Source: Clavelina lepadiformis (taxonomy: Eukaryota > Chordata > Ascidiacea > Aplousobranchia > Clavelinidae). From it: a stretch of DNA of 64,000 bases. Below are positions 48,454 to 60,200 of the stretch, one piece after another (position 1 is the first letter of the stretch; each line of letters opens with the position of its first letter). The notes under the pieces were generated by a model that had not been told where the DNA came from, made no database searches, and saw nothing but the letters and a program-made list of their open reading frames with translations. Both the position numbers and the translations under genes were made by a program. The stretch covers positions 17,362,501-17,426,500 of the forward strand of contig NC_135247.1 in NCBI RefSeq assembly GCF_947623445.1, written 5' to 3'.

Positions 48454-49408
48454 AAAAAGTCAACACTAGAAAAGCGTTTTGTCAATTTTAAATGCAGCTT
48501 TAGATTAGAAAGTTGCTGTAGACAGTGTAGAGACTATCAGTATAGCGTTTTTCAAAATAAGGTCAAAATTTGCAAATTTTAAGGTCAAAATTTAAACTTT
48601 TTAGGTCAAAGATCTTAGTTTTAAGTGTTTGATGGTCTCTTTATTACAGCAGGTCGAATTGCGAATTAACTTCAAACTAAAGCTGGAAGAAAAGCACCGA
48701 CGGGTGAATAACAATGAACAGAAACACAAACGCATCGTGAACGAGAATCTAAACTGCTCAAAACAAACTCAAAATTGAAACAAGTTTATTTTAGTATAAA
48801 ATCTATATATGGTATAAAGTAAAAAACATAATGCATAATCCTACGCAATACTGACTCAGTCACTAGAAACTGGTCATTGAAATGATTTTTCCTATCCTAT
48901 ATGCATATAAACTCATCATGTGATGACCCCAGCATAAATGGCGCGGTAAGTACGAAATGTAGATAACAGCACAAGTTTTTGTCGTCTATTAACTGCATGT
49001 GACAACACTCAATTATAAGACTTGTTTTAGGGTTGCGCTGAACATCAAACCAACACATAAACACAATAAAGTGCATAGTTATAACTCACAGTCCAGTGCA
49101 CGGTTATCACGTTACCTTTTATCAAAGTGCGCTGTAACGCAAATGAATTAAGCCAAGTATACAAATGGTGCTGCGTATCCCACTAAGCCTACAAGCTCAC
49201 TGCTACAAGTGCTTTTGCTAACAGGCCAAAACCTCCATAGCAGCATAACCGCTTGTAATAGATCATACTGAGTCGTACCGTTGTGCAAATAAGTTATCTA
49301 AAAAACGATGTTTCGTTGAAAAAAAAAACAACTTCTGAGCCAATGTGACGACGCCGTTGTCCACCATGAGGAACAAAATTACTTTAAAACCTGTCGCACG
49401 TGGCGCGC

Positions 49409-52400
49409 TCACTCTACGCATTTCGGGTCTTCGGCACCGTAGTAAGCCTGACGTAAGTCGGGCACCGACCAGTGCGTTGTCTTGTGCTTTTTTTCGTGCA
49501 GCATTTTGCAGAGGTGACAAAATCCGTTCACTTCGAAATGACAAATGCTTTCGCTGACGCGATCCCGCGGATCTTCGGCTTCTTTCAGTTTGTAAACAGG
49601 GAAAAACCCAGGCATCATCCACCACCTGCGCTTAAACGTTTGTTGTTCATTAGTGTAAATGTGCATTTTATTGAAAATGTGATATAATCGTCTTTTGAAT
49701 TTTTAGGAATTTCTGTAAAAGGGGTTATTTGAAAAGCTGCCTAACCAGTGTCTACAACTGAGAACTGTGAACGTCTTTAAATAAAAATTGGTTTTATGAG
49801 CGCGCAATATTCGAGCTACACAAATAGCAACGCAACAATAATTCTCTTCCTTTCTACGAACATCTTTATCACCGAATATTAAACTTCACCAATTTAATTG
49901 CAGAATAATTGTAGCTACAGAACAATTAAGTTAAGTTGGACTTACTTGAAATATTCTTTATACGCTTTCTCATCGGCTTCAAGACTTCTCAAAAAATCTA
50001 CCAATTTTTTGGCGTCATACTCGAAGTCCTCGACGTGAATAAAGGAATTGGGTGGGGCCAGGGACTCCACCGTCTTCTTGCTTGGACCCCACACCACAGG
50101 TACAACTCCAGCGTACAAGGAGTTGTACCAGAACTTTTCGGTGAGATATTCCTTGCAAAATTTCGTGTTCTCAAAGGCGAGATAGAACCTAAAAGTATAT
50201 TAAAGTGGAACATTATGTTATGGTGGTGATCCAAAGAAAAATTTAAAATCGGGCCAAATCGGACCTAATTGACTGATACAATCAAGTACGCGATTGAAGA
50301 ATATAACCGAACGAAAACATTCCATTAAGGGAATTCCAGTATAACTACATATCAATATTAAATACTTTGTTCTAAAACGAACTTCTTTTAGCGTTGTAGG
50401 CTGCTTATGTTTTGACTTACTTGTAGGTCCGTAAAGTGTCGTACATGGCCGAGCTTGTCTTCGCCAACTGCTTATTGCCACACCTGCCATAAACATCGAT
50501 ATTAAATTTTCCATCATTTGTCATCGAATCGGCGAATTGTCTTCTCTGAGGCGCTCCTTTGACGTCATTACAGTCGCTGACAATCCATGCGGTGGATCTT
50601 GTTTTCAGCTAAAAATAAACCAGATGCATTGAAACTGTTACGACCTTTTCGTGGACTCATACACCAGTTACACGCAGGACAAGATTTGTTTGGAGTTATC
50701 GTAAGTGTTGGTTGGCAAAACAATATGAAACACTTTCCGTGGAACAACTATGCAGATCTGTAACGACGGTTTTGTGTTGTTATAACCGCCTTTATATCAT
50801 AACAGCCAGTACTGTTTCGGTTACGCCGGTTCATTACATTTCGTCATTTCATTCCTGTATCCATTCACGTTGTGAGTTTGATAGAACCGGCGCTGAATTA
50901 GGGATGGTACAAAAACGCTAAATGCGCTGACCACGCTGGGTAGTGTGCTTGTGTGCCGAAAATCAGTCATCTATCAAGCAAACGGAGTCGGCCCAGTCCG
51001 GCCGAAACAAACAGAGTCAACAAAGAAAACAGCTTCCAACAAAGGTAGTCACCTTTACTCCATATACCCCGTCAAAGTAAACCTAAGTCAATCAAAGTGG
51101 GTCCAGCACCGCAATCAGCATTTTACTGACACTGGTAACTACGTCGATTCGTCGAAACTATAAAATAAATGAACGAATAAATGAACACTGAACACGGACA
51201 TGAACCGGCAGCTACGAGTCATGATTCTGCGCAATGCGCATGCCCGTCGATCTAGCGTCCTCTTTTGACCTCAATTGTAGTTCCATGATTTTTCCGAAAA
51301 TTAAAATCAATATCTTTTTTAACGTCACTGGTGGCATATCATCTTTACGATGTACGCAAATATTAGCGTTTTTTACTTCGGTGCCGGCATCACCGTGTTC
51401 AAAATAAAGCACATGAAGCTGATAAATATAGCTGGTGCTGTTTAGTTTTCATGTCTTTCCCGTACTTAGTCAATTGTGCTGCTGATGTTAATTCATCAGA
51501 TGATAATCTAATTCCAATATTTGTGATTATGTTTCCGTGTTGATATTAGGTCTCTGATGAGAGTAATTTGGGCGCCAGTTAGTGACAATGTCTCATCTAC
51601 TTCACGGGACCTAAGTGCTGGAGAATATGTGGTTCTATCACCATTTCCAATAAACACGAGCTCTACATTTTGATTTGCTCACACGGAATTGCGTTCTGTG
51701 TGGGAGCACGTTCGGGCTTTGATAGTGATTGCACCTAAACCCAAACGCACACGTTCCGGCTATGCGACTGCAAGAAACAAGCACTGTAATACATAAGAAA
51801 ATACGTTACGTACGTACCGTGGATAACTGTTAAATGATTAAGGAAAACATATTTAGCCCAATAGGTGGGTTACACGCATAGATATAATATAAATACTATT
51901 TTGTTTAAGAACTGCAACCACACGCAGTTGTAGGATTTTCACCCACAAGCGATTAAAGCAATATTGCTTTATTTCGCGTTTACGAAATTACTCACACATG
52001 AGATTACACCACACGGGATCAGAGGCGTACCTAGGGCTTTAGTGCCCGGGAACAGAGGCAACATTTGCTCCCCACGTGTCAAAATAAATGAGAAAAACGA
52101 ACACTGAAGGAGCGAATTATAATGGAATTGGCTCGTTTTACTATCCCGTCGCCAGTTCAAAAAGTGAGAAGCGCAAATTATGAAATGAAATCTAACATTT
52201 ATTCGTACAACAGTAGTTTAGTAGTAATTTATAGTGTACAATTTCGAAACGTCGTACAGAAAAATTTTGATGTCGTGTTACCATAGATATATATATGACA
52301 TATAGTATAAGTACGATTTATACACGATATAGTGTTTATATTATATCTATGCGTGTAACCCGCCTGTTGAGCTAAGTATGTTTTCCTTAACCATTTAACT

Positions 52401-55308
52401 GTTATCCATGGTACGCACGTAACGTATTTTCTTATGTATTACAGTGCTTCTTTCTTGCTTGTTCTTACAGTGCTTGTATCGGTTACGTTTGCTACAGCAG
52501 CAATGAATTATTTAGGAAGAATCAATCACGTTAGGTCATTCTAACCTTCATCAATTCGTCGAACATTTTGTCAAATCCTTCTTCTGTGGTGTTTGGCTTC
52601 AGTTCTTTCACTGACATTTCAGCTTTCCTGAAACGAAATTCACAAGTTAAAGTCAGATTGCGAACGATTTTTATTGCCTGGATTCAATCGAGAGCAATGG
52701 AAAAACCTCGTTGCTTTCTTTCGCAAGAAATAGCCCATTCTGCTAGATTCAAATTATTAACTACAAAGTACTAAATGAACGAGTGTTCCACCTTCCAACC
52801 CTGTTAAAGTACCAGTCCCTGGCCGAGTATGGCATCATTGCAGCTGTAATGTTCGAATCGCTCCTGTAATGCATGGTCCAGTTGAAATATCCATTAAATT
52901 CGGTCAACGTTTTGTGCCAATAATGATTGACCGTCCACGGGCTTTCGTGGCTCCACCAAACGAATGCCTGGTCTGGTCGCCTGAAAAAACAATTAGTCAG
53001 TTATCTCTCGTACACTTTAGTATACGCAACGCCTGCAATTAAACAGCCAAGAAAAAATGTGCTTGGCTAATACGGATAAAGGTGACAAAAATTAGTGTTG
53101 ACTGTTTATTACTTTTCATTGGGTCAGGCAAAGGTCAAAAATAGTCACTGAAGCGAAATAAAATGACCTTTTACGGGAGTCAGGCAAATCCTTTCCGTTC
53201 GTTCCTTTCATGTAGAATATGAGAGCGTCGCTGCTTTCGTACTGGTTTCGATCTTTTGTAATTTCGCAACCAAACCCGCAAGCCTCGGAGTCTGGGAGAG
53301 TCCAGCCCCCGTCGTGATAGGGCGGAACCCACATCAAAATTCTGGGTTTCGGAGCTTTTTCTACACAGACAACAGATAAAGTTAGACTAAACTTCAGTTA
53401 TATTAATTTTTAATATTGAAATTATTATTAATCACGTTTTGCTATTGTAATACAAGTGAATAATTATTATGAACTTCTATACCTGTGGTTTTATTCATGA
53501 TTTTAAAAATTTTGTTTATTCTCAATTTTTTACTTTGTGTTGACATCAAAGGCGACGTAGGGAGTTTTTGCAAAACTAAATAGTAAACAAACAAAAAAAT
53601 AAATGGTTGTAACCTTTTTATCTCTTCACGAGTTCGGATATCTATACCATTTATGGTACTGTATATGAACAAAAAACGTCAGTTGTAGCACTATCGTTAT
53701 TGGTCTTTGCTTCGGCTTACAGCCTTACATTTACTAGTAGCTCTAGGACCCATCACAAAACGTTTATTGACACATACCGGGGGGAGGATCACTGCCCGCT
53801 GCGAACGCAACAACATCATAACATCGATAAAAGTGAACTATTTACAAACAATCTGCTAAAAGTGCGCTAAGAAGATAACAAGGGCAGTGCGGCAGGTAAT
53901 AGCCAAGTGAAAGCATCGAGCAGTCGACATCAAGCAAAAACGGGTTTACAATTTACATGGCGTCTAAAAATAACAAATCCCAGCACATCCAGTTAGCATT
54001 GATTTTGATAAGCGCCTGTAAAATGGTCTCTGAAAGGTTTTTTGTGTTGTAGCTTCTTCAAATACTTCGACCCACATTTCTAGTTTCTTTCATTTCATTT
54101 CTATTTCTAGGAGACTGAATTCCAAAAGAGTAATAAACTAATAACTAATAAGTTACCGCGCTTACAATCGATACACTGTAGAATGTAAAAATTTGTGTAA
54201 AGGATAACTTCGGCAACAGACTGTACGTTAGCTTAAAAAATTTAATTCATACTGGCTTTCGCTTTCGTGTGGCAGTTATTCGCATGCACACGTGATTTTA
54301 TAGTTTACCTTTGTTTTTTTTATACGTACTGAAGCGACATACTTAACCCGATTCGCAAATTTTAACCGCGTTTCAAACTTCACAAAACGTTTACGTAAAA
54401 AAAGACTATGTAATTATCCATGAGGCGCACAAGTTTGACAGTCGAAGCCTATGCTGTGCTAAGCATACGGAATTCCATGTTAGGCTGTTGTTATCATACC
54501 AAGTAATTCGCCTACCAGTTGGTCGACGCTATTTCAATATGCTGACGTGGAAAAATCGCATAGCTTTTGTAGGCTTGATATTACCAGGTAATCACCATAT
54601 TACCTGTTGTCAAGTTTGTTTCTTGAACGGGAAAGATGTTACGGGAATTATTCCAATTTTGTGACTTTCTTTGCTGAAAACGCCTAACCTTGGCTTTTGC
54701 GAAGTATTTTTGACGGTTAAAAACTAGTTGAAGTATTGGTAAATTACAAAACTTGAACCATAAAATCACGGCCCAAACTTCAGGCCATGTTACCAGGAGC
54801 TCAGTCTACCGCATAGTTTCTGATAAACAATTAGGAAATTATAGACTGGATGTACCACGAAACTAACATACTACTTCCACTGTCCTATAAGGAAATAGAA
54901 TTTATTTTTGTTTGAAAGCATAATAACTACAGGGATCTCAGGAAAAAATATTTTATCGACAATTCAGTTCATCTTGAGAACAAATTCGTTGACGACCTTG
55001 TCATTGCACACAAAGATCTAGATAGGCCAGTAGATATTATAAAAATAACATGTAAGGCTTAATAAAGTTTATCTTAGTTGTTACAAGATCTACAAAAGCC
55101 CACCCATTGTGGTCTTCGCTGTTTCAGAAGGCACTTCAGCTTTCGATAACTGGTAAGCTCCGTAAGTATTCCCAGCCTGTTTGACGATATTATCCTGATG
55201 CTTTTGGTATGTCGCAATAAGGCCACGATTAAGAGAAATGCACAACACTAACACCAACGTAAGAAACGCTACTGATAGCTGAAACAGCCAACGTTTTAAA
55301 CGCTTCAT
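49409..55308 (-). CDS. Alpha-1,3-fucosyltransferase, copy A (GT10 family)
   Basis: Golgi type II glycosyltransferase moving fucose from GDP-fucose to glycan acceptors. Eight exons, 469 aa: 55104-55308, 53483-53575, 53168-53360, 52792-52980, 52546-52627, 50421-50608, 49946-50188, 49409-49625. Exon 1 has a short basic tail (MKRLKRW) and one membrane anchor (LFQLSVAFLTLVLVLCISL). A stem region follows (exon 2). The catalytic domain has LMWVPPYHDGG, CEITKDRNQYESSDALIFY, FVWWSHESPW, YFNWTMHYRSDSNI, TAWIVSDC, IDVYGRCG, and the GDP-fucose motif FYLAFENTKFCKEYLTEKFW with VPVVWGP. The tail is Cys-containing (CHFEVNGFCHLCKMLHE). NKTT, NWT and NIT are possible N-glycosylation sites. A TACTTGCAG acceptor lies 14 bases before the ATG, so the 5' UTR is spliced or receives a leader. 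The exact linkage (Lewis, core) cannot be told from sequence. Confidence 0.93.
51770..52458. mobile_element. Foldback-like element with about 130-bp inverted arms, in fucosyltransferase A intron
   Basis: 51770-51898 and 52329-52458 are inverted copies of each other, roughly 90% identical by eye. The outer ends are GCAAGAAACAAGCACTGT and the complement of ACAGTGCTTCTTTCTTGC; the inner ends are near ATATAATATAAATACTAT. The 430-bp loop between them is not repetitive. No transposase and no clear target duplication were found. The paralogous intron of copy B has only the left arm (59632-59759). Confidence 0.8.
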
Positions 55309-56301
55309 ATTGAAAGTTAACCTGCAAGTAGATAAAATCTATAAAGCAATCATGAATTCTATTATACTGTGGCGGTCAAGTCCACATATTTATTACCTAG
55401 CACAGCTAATGAAGAACGCTTAAGCTTGTGAAAGCTCCTGTTGACAAATTAAAAGTTAACCTGAAAAGTGCTGCCAAAACCTCAGCCCTTTATGCTAATT
55501 TCAGTCATTCTGATTTGTATTTTACCGGCAAATGAAACCTAACCGTAAGCAGAGGTAAATGTACTAATCATAATCTGATTAAGATTGATTGACTGCTTGA
55601 TGATTCTCATGATTGGCTGCTTGACAAGTGAAGTTTCATTCTAATATCAAATAGATGTTGGATCCATAGCAGGCAAAATACAGGGCTAATCTTACACTAC
55701 AAACATAACCTTGCGGTCGTACAGAACTCAAAGTTAACTGCCTGACAATCACTTGCTCAACTTGGCGTTATGTTTTCCATAAGCATACCAAGTTATATTT
55801 TACTGGTTTGCTACAGATACAAATAAACCTTGGTACAATATTATGCGCTATAGGATCTTTCACCAATCATCAACTGAAATATTAACTTGTCGGATTTAGC
55901 TCTGTTATGGTCTTCATGATATTTGGAAAAATTTGGCTTTTTGCTTGTGATGTCATAAAGCGCTCTATGACCAAAAATATTGTAATGTGTTGCTTTCACC
56001 TGCTTAGGTTGGTACTGTACATCGATGACTTTGTCCTGCAAAATTACATAGAGCACCTGCGTTATCAACTTATCACGCAACGCGAAAACAGTTGCTCTGT
56101 AGGCTACACGCTGGCATTGCTTTCTACAACGGATTTCCTGAGCATTATGTATACGCTATACAGTGCTGTATACGTGCTTATAAGGTCGCAGGCGTTTTAA
56201 CTGTAGCAAAGGTTTTTAATCACCTACACACGTTTGTAAAGCAAGCTCTGCTGGCCTCTGTTGTATACACCTGAAGCCTGAGGAACTGGGCATCTAACGA
56301 G
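55309..56301. other. 5' flank of fucosyltransferase A and duplication junction
   Basis: About 1 kb from the start codon of copy A to the point where unit B begins. It should hold the promoter and any 5' UTR exon of copy A. Open frames here (55841-56080, 55907-56200) have no family match. Confidence 0.5.
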
Positions 56302-57268
56302 AAAAAGTCAACACTAGAAAAGCGTTTTGTCAATTTTAAATGCAGCTTTAGATTAGAAAGTTGCTGTAGACAATGTAGAGACTATCAGTATAGCGTTTTT
56401 CAAAATAAGGTTAAAATTTAACCTCTTTAGAGGAAAATAAGGTCAAAATTTAAAGTTTTTAGGTCAAAGATCGTAGTTTTAAGTGTTTGATGGTCTCTTT
56501 ATTACAGCAGGTCGAATTGCGAATTAACTTCAAACTAAAGCTGGAAGAAAAGCACCGACCGGCGAATAACAATGAACAGAAACACAAACGCATCGTGAAC
56601 GAGAATCTAAACTGCTCAAAACAAACAAAAAATTGAAACAAGTTTATTTTAGTATAAAATCTATATATGAAATCTATATACGTAAAAAACATAATGCATA
56701 ATTCTCCGCAATACTGACTCAGTCACTAGAAACTGGTCATTGAAATGATTTTTCCTATCCTATATGCATATAAACTCATCATGTGATGACCCCAGCATGA
56801 ATGGCGCGGTAAGCACGAAATTTAGATAACAGCACAGGTTTTTATCGTTTATTAACCGCATGTGACAACACTCTATTATAAGACTTGATTTAGGGTTGCG
56901 CTGAACATCAAACCAACACATAAACACAATAAAGTGCATAGTTATAACTCAGTCCAGTGCACTGTTATCACGTTACCTTTTATCGAAGTGCGCTGTAAAG
57001 CAAATGAATTAAGCCAAGTATACAAATGGTGTTGCGTGTCCCACTAAGCCTACAAGTTCACTGCTACAAGTGCTTTTGCTAACAGGCCAAAACCTCCATA
57101 GCAGCATAACCGCTTGTAATAGATCATACTGAGTCGTACTGTTGTGCAAATAAGTTATCTAAAAAACGATGTTTCGTTGAAAAAAAAACAACTTCTGAGC
57201 CAATGTGACGACGCCGTTGTCCACCATGAGGAACAAAATTACTTTAAAACCTGTCGCACGAGGCGCGC

Positions 57269-60200
57269 TCACTCTACGCATTTCGGGTCTTCGGCACCGT
57301 AGTAAGCCTGACGTAAGTCGGGCACCGACCACTGAGTTGTCTTGTGCTTTTTTTCGTGCAGCATTTTGCAGAGGTGACAAAATCCGTTCACTTCGAAATG
57401 ACAAATGCTTTCGCTGACGCGATCCCGTGGATCTTCGGCTTCTTTCAGTTTGTAAACAGGGAAAAACCCAGGCATCATCCACCACCTGTGCTTAAACGTT
57501 TGTTGTTCATTAGTGTAAATGTGCATTTTATTGAAAATGTGATATAATCGTCTTTTGAATTTTTAGGAATTTCTGTAAAAGGGGTTATTTGAAAAGCTGC
57601 CTAACCAGTGTCTACAACTGAGAACTGTGAACGTCTTTAAATAAAAATTGGTTTTATGAGCGCGCAATATTCGAGCTACACAAATAGCAACGCAACAATA
57701 ATTCTCTTCCTTTCTACGAACATCTTTATCACCGAATATTAAACTTCACCAATTTAATTGCAGAATAATTGTAGCTACAGAACAATTAAGTTAAGTTGGA
57801 CTTACTTGAAATATTCTTTATACGCTTTCTCATCGGCTTCAAGACTTCTCAAAAAATCTACCAATTTTTTGGCGTCATACTCGAAGTCCTCGACGTGAAT
57901 AAAGGAATTGGGTGGGGCCAGGGACTCCACCGTCTTCTTGCTTGGACCCCACACCACAGGTACAACTCCAGCGTACAAGGAGTTGTACCAGAACTTTTCG
58001 GTGAGATATTCCTTGCAAAATTTCGTGTTCTCAAAGGCGAGATAGAACCTAAAAGTATATTAAAGTGGAACATTATGTTATGGTGGTGATCCAAAGAAAA
58101 ATTTAAAATCGGGCCAAATCGGACCTAATTGACTGATACAATCAAGTACGCGATTGAAGAATATAACCGAACGAAAACATTCCATTAAGGGAATTCCAGT
58201 ATAACTACATATCAATATTAAATACTTTGTTCTAAAACGAACTTCTTTTAGCGTTGTAGGCTGCTTATGTTTTGACTTACTTGTAGGTCCGTAAAGTGTC
58301 GTACATGGCCGAGCTTGTCTTCGCCAACTGCTTATTGCCACACCTGCCATAAACATCGATATTAAATTTTCCATCATTTGTCATCGAATCGGCGAATTGT
58401 CTTCTCTGAGGCGCTCCTTTGACGTCATTACAGTCGCTGACAATCCATGCGGTGGATCTTGTTTTCAGCTAAAAATAAACCAGATGCATTGAAACTGTTA
58501 CGACCTTTTCGTGGACTCATACACCAGTTACACGCAGGACAAGATTTGTTTGGAGTTATCGTAAGTGTTGGTTGGCAAAACAATATGAAACACTTTCCGT
58601 GGAACAACTATGCAGATCTGTAACGACGGTTTTGTGTTGTTATAACCGCCTTTATATCATAACAGCCAGTACTGTTTCGGTTACGCCGGTTCATTACATT
58701 TCGTCATTTCATTCCTGTATCCATTCACGTTGTGAGTTTGATAGAACCGGCGCTGAATTAGGGATGGTACAAAAACGCTAAATGCGCTGACCACGCTGGG
58801 TAGTGTGCTTGTGTGCCGAAAATCAGTCATCTATCAAGCAAACGGAGTCGGCCCAGACCGGCCGAAACAAACAGAGTCAACAAAGAAAACAGCTTCCAAC
58901 AAAGGTAGTCACCTTTACTCCATATACCCCGTCAAAGTAAACCTAAGTCAATCAAAGTGGGTCCAGCACCGCAATCAGCATTTTACTGACACTGGTAACT
59001 ACGTCGATTCGTCGAAACTATAAAATAAATGAACGAATAAATGAACACTGAACACGGACATGAACCGGCAGCTACGAGTCATGATTCTGCGCAATGCGCA
59101 TGCCCGTCGATCTAGCGTCCTCTTTTGACCTCAATTGTAGTTCCATGATTTTTCCGAAAATTAAAATCAATATCTTTTTTAACGTCACTGGTGGCATATC
59201 ATCTTTACGATGTACGCAAATATTAGCGTTTTTTACTTCGGTGCCGGCATCACCGTGTTCAAAATAAAGCACATGAAGCTGATAAATATAGCTGGTGCTG
59301 TTTAGTTTTCATGTCTTTCCCGTACTTAGTCAATTGTGCTGCTGATGTTAATTCATCAGATGATAATCTAATTCCAATATTTGTGATTATGTTTTCATGT
59401 TGATATTAGGTCTCTGATGAGAGTAATTTGGGCGCCAGTTATAGTGACAACGTCTCATCTACTGCACGGGACCCAAGTGCTGGAGAATATGTGGTTCTAT
59501 CACCATTTCCAATAAACACGAGCTCTACATTTTGGTTTGCTCACACGGAATTGCGTTCTGTGTGGGTGCACGTTCGGACTTTGATAGTGATTGCACCTAA
59601 ACCTAAATGAACACGTTCGGGCTTTTGTGACAGCAAGAAGCAAGCACTGTAATACATAAGAAAATACATTATGTACGTACCGTCGATAAATGTTAAATGA
59701 TTAAGGAAAACATATTTAGCTCAACAGGCGAGTTACACGCATAGATATAATATAAATACTATTTTGTTTAAGAACTGCAACCACACGCAGTTGTAGGATT
59801 TGCACCCACGAGCGATTAAAGCAATATTGTTTATTTCGTGTTTACGAAATTACTCACACATGAGATTACACCACACAGGATTAGAGACCTACCTGGGGTT
59901 TTAGTGCCCGAGGACAGAGGCAACATTTGCTCCCCACGTGTCAAAATAAATGAGAAAAACAACACTGAAGGAGCGAGTTATAATGGAATTGGCTCGTTTT
60001 ACCATCCCGTCGCCAGTTCAAAAAGTGAGAAACGCAAATTATGAAATGAAATCTAACATTTATTCGTACAACAGTAGTTTAGTAGTTATTTATAGCGTAC
60101 AATTTTGAAACGTCGTGTAGAAAAATTTTGATGCCGTGTTACCATAGATATATACAGTGGGACCTCGTTAATCCGGACCCCGATGAACCGGAATCCCCGC

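Larger units (their letters stand above)
48454..56301. repeat. Segmental duplication, unit A (fucosyltransferase A)
   Basis: The sequence beginning AAAAAGTCAACACTAG at 48454 begins again at 56302. It stays collinear through the fucosyltransferase exons with an offset of about 7.85 kb (7,860 in the last exons), rising to 10,330 after copy-specific insertions. It is a direct tandem duplication of one fucosyltransferase gene with flanks. Confidence 0.93.

Noticed and set aside
49263..49625. 120-codon minus frame and its 57159-57485 twin
   Set aside because: These are a shifted frame over the last fucosyltransferase exon, which reads correctly in the neighbouring frame (CHFEVNGFCHLCKMLHE).
49936..50229. 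97-codon plus frame repeated at 57796-58089
   Set aside because: Antisense shadow of the GDP-fucose motif exon; the repeat only reflects the duplication.
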